Of a stretch of DNA of 47,257 bases, positions 42,562-47,257 are shown piece by piece. Position 1 is the stretch's first letter. Each line of letters opens with the position of its first letter. The stretch is from Candidatus Binatia bacterium (lineage in GTDB: Bacteria; Desulfobacterota; Binatia; HRBIN30), in the NCBI GenBank assembly GCA_036382395.1, contig DASVHW010000238.1:1-47257 (forward strand). The letters are read 5' to 3'. The position numbers and the translations under genes were made by a program. The notes under the pieces are model-generated. The model was not told where the DNA came from, ran no database searches, and saw nothing but the letters and a program-made list of their open reading frames with translations.

Positions 42562-43887
42562 ATGTGGGGGAAAAAGCTTGGCTGGTTGTTGACGGTGGCG
42601 CTCTCGCTGGGAATGCTACCGCAAATAGGGCGAGCGGACGAGCCGAAGACGCTCGAAGAGCGTGTGCAGGAAATCGAGCAGAAGGTTGACCAGTCGAATT
42701 TGGCGGCGACGTTGGGGGTAAGCATCCATGGCTTGGTGGCGGTCGACTATCTCTACAATATCAACCGGCCGGCGGGCGGCGCAATTCCGTTTTTGCGCTC
42801 GTTTGAAGACAAGAACAACAGCTTCGTGCTGAACCTCGCCAATCTGCACTTCGAGCGCGCTTCGAAGGATGGCCTCGGCTTCGTTTCCGATGTCGATTTC
42901 GGAGAGACCGCGAATGTCGTGAACAACAGCACCTATTTCGGCAAGGGCTTCGACGGCAACGGCAATCCGAATCTCGGCAACGGCACGAATTTCTTCGATG
43001 TCCGCCAGTTCTACCTCACGTACACCGTCCCCGTCGGCTCCGGCATCAAGCTGCAAGCCGGGCGCTTCGTCACGCTGCACGGCGCCGAAGTGATCAAGAG
43101 TTACAACAACCTCAACTACAACATCACCAACTCGCTCTTGTTCGGCTTCGCGATTCCGTTCACTCACACCGGCATCATGGGCTCGTACGCCTTCAACGAC
43201 CAGCTCAGCATGAGTCTGGGCTTGGTCAACGGCTGGGACAACGTTGTCGACAACAACGACGGGAAGAGCGTGCACGGCATGTTCACCTACGCGCCGAGTC
43301 CCAAGTTCAGCATCGCCATCTCGGGCACCTACGGGCCGGAGCAATCGACGCACACGCCCACGAATCCAAACAACCTCGACCCGGGTACCCGCGATCCGCT
43401 GCCGTTCGTCGACTCCCACGGTAACCCCTTGGTCGTCCATGCCGCGCGGTCGAAGCGTCTCATGGTGACCACACTCATCACCGTGAAGCCGACGGACCAG
43501 CTCACGCTCATCCTCGACCACAACTACGGCAACGAGAGCGACGTCGTGCCACGCAACGGGATGCTCCACACCGCGCAGTGGCACGGCGCTGCCGGCTACA
43601 TCATTTACGCCTTCACCGACAATCTGTCGGGAACGCTGCGTGCCGAGATCTTCGACGATATGGATGGCATGCGGACCTTGGCGGCCGGGGTCAACGGGTT
43701 CGGAGCTGGCGACCAAGCCAACTACTGGGAGTTCACCCCGACTGTCAGCTACAAGATTGTCGACGGGCTCTTCTGGCGTAACGAGTACCGCCATGACGAG
43801 TCGGATTCGAAGAAGGTCTTCCCGCTCAAGAGCGGTTTTGCCCGCGGGCAGGACACCCTGGCAACGGAACTGGTGTATACTTTCTAG
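42562..43887 (+). CDS. Outer-membrane beta-barrel porin
   Basis: A 441-residue secreted protein. A signal peptide runs to about residue 26 (basic start, LGWLLTVALSLGML, cleavage near GRADE). A short coiled-coil segment follows (TLEERVQEIEQKVDQ), then a barrel of alternating strands rich in Tyr, Asn and Gly, ending in the terminal phenylalanine LVYTF needed for barrel assembly. It resembles the carbohydrate-porin-like group common in deltaproteobacteria. It starts at ATG 42562 with AGGAGG 8 bases upstream. Solute unknown. A strong terminator follows, so it is probably monocistronic. Confidence 0.9.
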   Translation: MWGKKLGWLLTVALSLGMLPQIGRADEPKTLEERVQEIEQKVDQSNLAATLGVSIHGLVAVDYLYNINRPAGGAIPFLRSFEDKNNSFVLNLANLHFERASKDGLGFVSDVDFGETANVVNNSTYFGKGFDGNGNPNLGNGTNFFDVRQFYLTYTVPVGSGIKLQAGRFVTLHGAEVIKSYNNLNYNITNSLLFGFAIPFTHTGIMGSYAFNDQLSMSLGLVNGWDNVVDNNDGKSVHGMFTYAPSPKFSIAISGTYGPEQSTHTPTNPNNLDPGTRDPLPFVDSHGNPLVVHAARSKRLMVTTLITVKPTDQLTLILDHNYGNESDVVPRNGMLHTAQWHGAAGYIIYAFTDNLSGTLRAEIFDDMDGMRTLAAGVNGFGAGDQANYWEFTPTVSYKIVDGLFWRNEYRHDESDSKKVFPLKSGFARGQDTLATELVYTF

Positions 43888-43932
43888 TCCCACCCCGCCA
43901 TCTGGGGCCACGCCACAAACCGACGACAACAC

Positions 43933-43981
43933 GCAAAAAGGAAGAGGCCACCCGCACCACGGGCGGCCTCTTCCTTTTTGC
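43933..43981. terminator. Bidirectional rho-independent terminator after the porin gene
   Basis: Arms of 17 bases are perfectly complementary (starting GCAAAAAGG and ending CCTTTTTGC) and extended by CCCG/CGGG around a 5-base loop. An A5 run on one side and a T5 run on the other allow termination in both directions. It closes the porin transcript. Confidence 0.93.
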
Positions 43982-44090
43982 GGAATTTCCTGTGGAACCA
44001 GCATCAGTGAGGTATTTTCTTCTGCCGCATTTTGCAGACGATTTTTCGGAATCGATGTGCTACAGGGGGTGCCCTGGGCGGAATGGAATC

Positions 44091-44792
44091 GTGCGACTGA
44101 CCACAACCGTGATTCTCGCAGGGCTGGCCATCATCACAGTGGCAGCCGCAGGCTTTCGCTTGCCGGCTGTGAGCGACCACCGCGGCGCGGAAGAGCTGCT
44201 CCGTGCTGGTGCCCCCTTAGCTCGCCAAATCGGCATCAACGGCGCCCAGCGGATGATACCGACCTCGTTGGTGTTCGCCGCGAGCTTCGCCCAGCCGTTT
44301 TTCGAGCACCGATTGAGTTTAGGTGCGCGTCATCTTTTTCGGTTGATGCACGGCACTATTGCGAATCTGGCGAAATACCTGCGTGTGTGCGTAATGAAAT
44401 GGAGGCGATGGGCTAGTAGCGCGTTGCTGTTCGTGCTCATCGCACCGCTGGCCGCGTTGCTCGATCGGAGGCTGGTGCAGACCTGGCGCGAGCACGGCTT
44501 CCGGGCATTGGGCGCTTCCTCGGCTCTCGCCATCGCTGTCTTCGTCCGCTTACTGGTTGACCACAACGCCTCCGCTGTCGGTAAGGGACTGCTCGCCTTA
44601 GCGATTGTCTACGGTGTCGTCTCAAACGACCTGATCCCCGACTACGTGTTGCCGCTAGGCATCGTCGATGACGTCATCGCGGTGATTGTTGCCTCTCGTA
44701 TGTTCACGCGCCTCTGCCCTGACTGGGTCATTGAACGTCATGCGGTCAGGGCGACTCAGGCCTGGGAGTGGCTGCATCGTGCCGCCTACTGA
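44091..44792 (+). CDS. DUF1232 (YkvA-like) membrane protein
   Basis: The C-terminal part carries the DUF1232 signature: a hydrophobic helix, then NDLIPDYVLPLGIVDDVIAV. Before it lie two further hydrophobic stretches (SSALLFVLIAPLAALL and LGASSALAIAVFVRLLV). The start is unclear. GTG 44091 gives 233 residues with an N-terminal membrane anchor. GTG 43992 is too close to the terminator to have its own promoter. ATG 44394 gives 132 residues and already contains the whole domain, so it may be the true start. Function of the family is unknown. Confidence 0.65.
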   Translation: MRLTTTVILAGLAIITVAAAGFRLPAVSDHRGAEELLRAGAPLARQIGINGAQRMIPTSLVFAASFAQPFFEHRLSLGARHLFRLMHGTIANLAKYLRVCVMKWRRWASSALLFVLIAPLAALLDRRLVQTWREHGFRALGASSALAIAVFVRLLVDHNASAVGKGLLALAIVYGVVSNDLIPDYVLPLGIVDDVIAVIVASRMFTRLCPDWVIERHAVRATQAWEWLHRAAY

Positions 44793-44855
44793 AGCAGCGC
44801 CGCCCAGGAGATAAGCACAAGCCCATCGACTTGTGGGCCGGCACCGCTTCAGTTT
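44789..44855 (+). other. Nested inverted repeats after the DUF1232 gene
   Basis: CTGAAGC and GCTTCAG enclose CACAAG and CTTGTG, followed by TTT. This could fold into a two-part hairpin overlapping the stop codon and act as a weak terminator or a 3'-end structure. Confidence 0.35.
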
Positions 44856-44921
44856 GATCAGCTGTGGCAGTGGCACCGACGTCGCTCAAGCCTCTCCTCA
44901 GAAAAGGAGGGGCCGAACGCG

Positions 44922-45131
44922 ATGGCACTGATCGCGCCCGGGGCGTTCTTGTGGACCACGTATCAGCTGCAGGCGGCGGCCACCGCGCCGGACGGCTCTT
45001 CGGTGGCGGGGGACATCTGCTTCGGTATCGCCGGGGGCTGGGCGGTGGTCAGCGCCCTGTATGTCACGGTAGCGAGCGTACGCAAAGGCCGCCCGCTCCT
45101 CGCCGCTCCCGCATTGCGGCAGGTCGCCTAG
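44922..45131 (+). CDS. Small membrane protein, unknown function
   Basis: A 69-residue frame with two hydrophobic stretches (LIAPGAFLWTTYQL and ICFGIAGGWAVVSALYVTVASV) and a short basic tail. AGGAGG lies 11 bases before ATG 44922; the same bases can pair with CCTCTCCT just upstream, hiding the ribosome site in a hairpin. A TGGCACC-GACG-TCGCT sequence at 44871-44886 has sigma-54-like spacing but two mismatches. I recognise no family. Coding status is moderately likely. Confidence 0.45.
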   Translation: MALIAPGAFLWTTYQLQAAATAPDGSSVAGDICFGIAGGWAVVSALYVTVASVRKGRPLLAAPALRQVA

Positions 45132-45178
45132 GGCGGCCGGCCGCAGGGATTGAGACGAACTTCCCTGACGCGTACGCT

Positions 45179-45211
45179 GCATGGCTGGTGGCCTGACGCC
45201 ACCAGCCATGC
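45179..45211 (+). other. Perfect 14-bp hairpin just before the PP2C start
   Basis: GCATGGCTGGTGGC and its exact complement flank the loop CTGAC, ending 6 bases before the ATG at 45218. No T-tract follows, so it is not a standard terminator. No ribosome site is visible between stem and start, which suggests that the structure controls translation or that the transcript starts near it. Confidence 0.6.
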
Positions 45212-45217
45212 TCTGTC

Positions 45218-45987
45218 ATGCCAGAGATTGACTTCTCTCAGCTCACCGATGTGGGCTGTGGCCGCACCGGGAACGAGGACGCCGTCGGCTACTGGCCGCA
45301 CGAAGACGGAATCGTCTTTGCCGTGGCGGATGGTCTCGGCGGGCACAACGCCGGTGAGGTCGCCAGCAGTCTCGCACTCGAGGTGCTGGCGCGCGAAATG
45401 GAGCGCGCCCCCGGCCATTGGTCGATGACCACGCGGCTCAGGCGCGCGATTCAGGAAGCCAATCTCGCAATTTACAACAAGGGCATCACCGTCCCCGAGC
45501 TGCGCCGCATGGGAACCACGCTGACCGTAACGGCCTTGGTCGCCGGAAACCTCACCGCCGCTCATGTGGGAGACTGCCGGCTGTATCTCTGGCGTGGGGG
45601 CACGCTCGCTCAGCTGACCAAGGACCACACTTGGGTCTGGGAGCAGGTACAGTACGGTGTCCTCTCGCCGGAGGAGGCGCGCACGCATCCGCGCCGGCAC
45701 ATCCTCAGCCGCTGCCTGGGCCACGACCTCATCGTCAGCATCGATACACTCACCCTGGACATTCAACCCGGGACATCCTCGTGCAGTGCAGCGACGGCAT
45801 CCACGCCTTACTGCCGGAATCCGAGATCGTCGCCACGCTGCAAGGCTCGGCACCCGAAGCCGCTTGCCGAGCCTTGATCGAGCGCGGGCGCGCCGCCGGC
45901 GGCGATGACAATCTGAGCGTACAGGTCGCCGCCGTTCTCAACTGTCCGCCGTCCAACGCCCGTCGCTGGTGGCAGCTCGGAGGCTGA
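45218..45987 (+). pseudogene. PP2C-type Ser/Thr phosphatase, frameshifted
   Basis: The first frame carries NEDAVG, FAVADGLGGHNAGEVAS, MGTTLTV and AHVGDCRLYLWR (motifs that hold the metal-binding aspartates). It then runs into a wrong C-terminus. The missing part, DILVQCSDGIHALL and GGDDNLSVQV, follows in another frame. One G is missing in a GGG run at 45770-45772, where GGGG would restore PGDIL. It is either a broken gene or a base-calling error in a homopolymer. An intact protein would have about 256 residues. PP2C phosphatases of this type usually reverse the neighbouring Ser/Thr kinase, whose gene follows. Confidence 0.8.
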
Positions 45988-45994
45988 GGTTCTT

Positions 45995-46077
45995 TCCTCT
46001 CCCTCCGCGAGAGGATGAAGGTGAGGGGCTGTAGCCAGCGCTTCGACCTTTTGAGTTGCACGACCTCTTGAGTTGCT
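45995..46077 (+). repeat. Intergenic hairpin and 17-bp tandem repeat
   Basis: TCCTCTC and GAGAGGA form a 7-base stem (45995-46015), followed by a purine-rich GAAGGTGAGGGG tail. This resembles the widespread short CTCTCCC...GAGAGGGTGAGGG intergenic repeats. Next come two tandem 17-base units at 46044 and 46061 (CGACCTYTTGAGTTGC core, 15 of 17 identical), then TTGCCCC twice. They fill the gap before the kinase start. Confidence 0.5.
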
Positions 46078-46115
46078 TGCCCCTTGCCCCTTCCGACCGC
46101 TAAGGTGCCCCCGCT

Positions 46116-46919
<804 letters not shown>

Positions 46920-46994
46920 GGCAGTCCTTACCAAGCAGGCAGTATCTCGATTCATGGCAACTCAGTGCGTGAAATCCGGCAGTCAGAAGATCGG

Positions 46995-47010
46995 TGGCAT
47001 CGGCATTGCT
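46995..47010 (+). promoter_or_regulatory. Possible sigma-54 promoter of glnA
   Basis: TGGCATC-GGCA-TTGCT keeps 9 of 11 core positions with GG/GC spaced by 10 bases, 94 bases before the glnA start. In proteobacteria glnA is a classic sigma-54/NtrC target. No clear paired NtrC sites were found upstream. Confidence 0.5.
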
Positions 47011-47104
47011 GCCGAGCCCGAGGTGAAGCACCACGCCAGTGGTCTAGCCGGTGACGGACGGGTCTTGCACTGGCTCAAATCCATCTGAGAGGAGCGGGAA
47101 AAGG

Positions 47105-47257
47105 ATGAATGCCAAAGAAGTCATCAAGTTCATGAAGGATCACAAGGCGGTGGCGGTGGATTTCAAGTTCAACGATTTCCTCGGCATCTGGCAGCACTTC
47201 ACCGTGCCGCCGAGCGAGATGGAGGAAGCCGTGTTCGAGGAAGGGCTGGGCTTTGAT
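47105..47257 (+). CDS. glnA: Glutamine synthetase type I, N-terminal fragment
   Basis: The first 51 codons before the window ends. NAKEVIKFMKDHKAVAVDFKFNDFLGIWQHFTVP is the conserved beta-grasp start of GSI, with the DF...D.G.WQH pattern. GAGAGGAG lies about 10 bases before ATG 47105. It makes glutamine from glutamate and ammonia with ATP. The catalytic part and the adenylylation tyrosine loop are outside the window. Confidence 0.93.
   Translation, partial: MNAKEVIKFMKDHKAVAVDFKFNDFLGIWQHFTVPPSEMEEAVFEEGLGFD

Noticed and set aside
42616-44106. A 496-codon open frame antisense to the porin gene
   Set aside because: It mirrors the porin in the complementary frame, runs through the bidirectional terminator and has no recognisable domain. 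It is a by-product of GC-rich codon use.

Overview
The window is GC-rich bacterial chromosome from a Gram-negative organism: it encodes a porin, a Wza-type outer-membrane export lipoprotein and sigma-54 activators. Separate cofG and cofH genes for coenzyme F420, an exosortase-A-type (XrtA) polysaccharide locus and a type I glnA together suggest an uncultivated deltaproteobacterial or Binatota-like lineage. That placement is inference; no rRNA or tRNA gene was seen.

Layout. Everything from 1 to about 31,230 is on the minus strand and everything from 31,524 to the end is on the plus strand. (A) 1-11,669: a polysaccharide-modification operon with sugar dehydrogenases/epimerases, a methyltransferase, an acyl-CoA ligase / acyl carrier protein / PLP decarboxylase trio, a sulfotransferase, a GNAT protein, a flippase, an HprK-like kinase and a glycosyltransferase running off the edge. 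(B) 11,836-28,983: a second tightly packed operon of 13 genes. It starts at a near-perfect sigma-54 promoter and ends at a strong intrinsic terminator. It encodes an ExeA-like ATPase, a specialised NusG paralogue, two alkaline-phosphatase-superfamily enzymes, two glycosyltransferases, export lipoprotein, chain-length protein, a BY-kinase-like protein, an O-antigen-ligase-type polymerase, a FemAB-like protein, an aminotransferase and an initiating sugar transferase with inverted domain order. (C) 29,104-36,695: a regulatory island with two NtrC-type activators, one intact REC-histidine kinase, one degenerate histidine kinase, a pseudo-receiver/AAA+/kinase chimera and an unknown protein. (D) 36,783-42,341: cofG-cofH-cofD-cofE for F420, then a nucleoside hydrolase and a MaoC-like protein. 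(E) 42,562-47,257: a porin with a bidirectional terminator, a DUF1232 membrane protein, a tiny membrane protein, frameshifted PP2C phosphatase and Ser/Thr kinase genes, and the start of glnA.

Working model. The kinases and activators of island C switch on the sigma-54 promoter in front of operon B. The NusG paralogue made early in that transcript may keep polymerase moving through about 17 kb. The products build, polymerise and export a surface polysaccharide, which operon A decorates with acyl, methyl and sulfate groups. The most unusual items are the REC/AAA+/kinase chimera, the permuted sugar transferase, the BY-kinase-like protein without its P-loop lysine, a possible aminoacyl-ACP decarboxylation module, and an 11-base poly-C tract at a gene junction.
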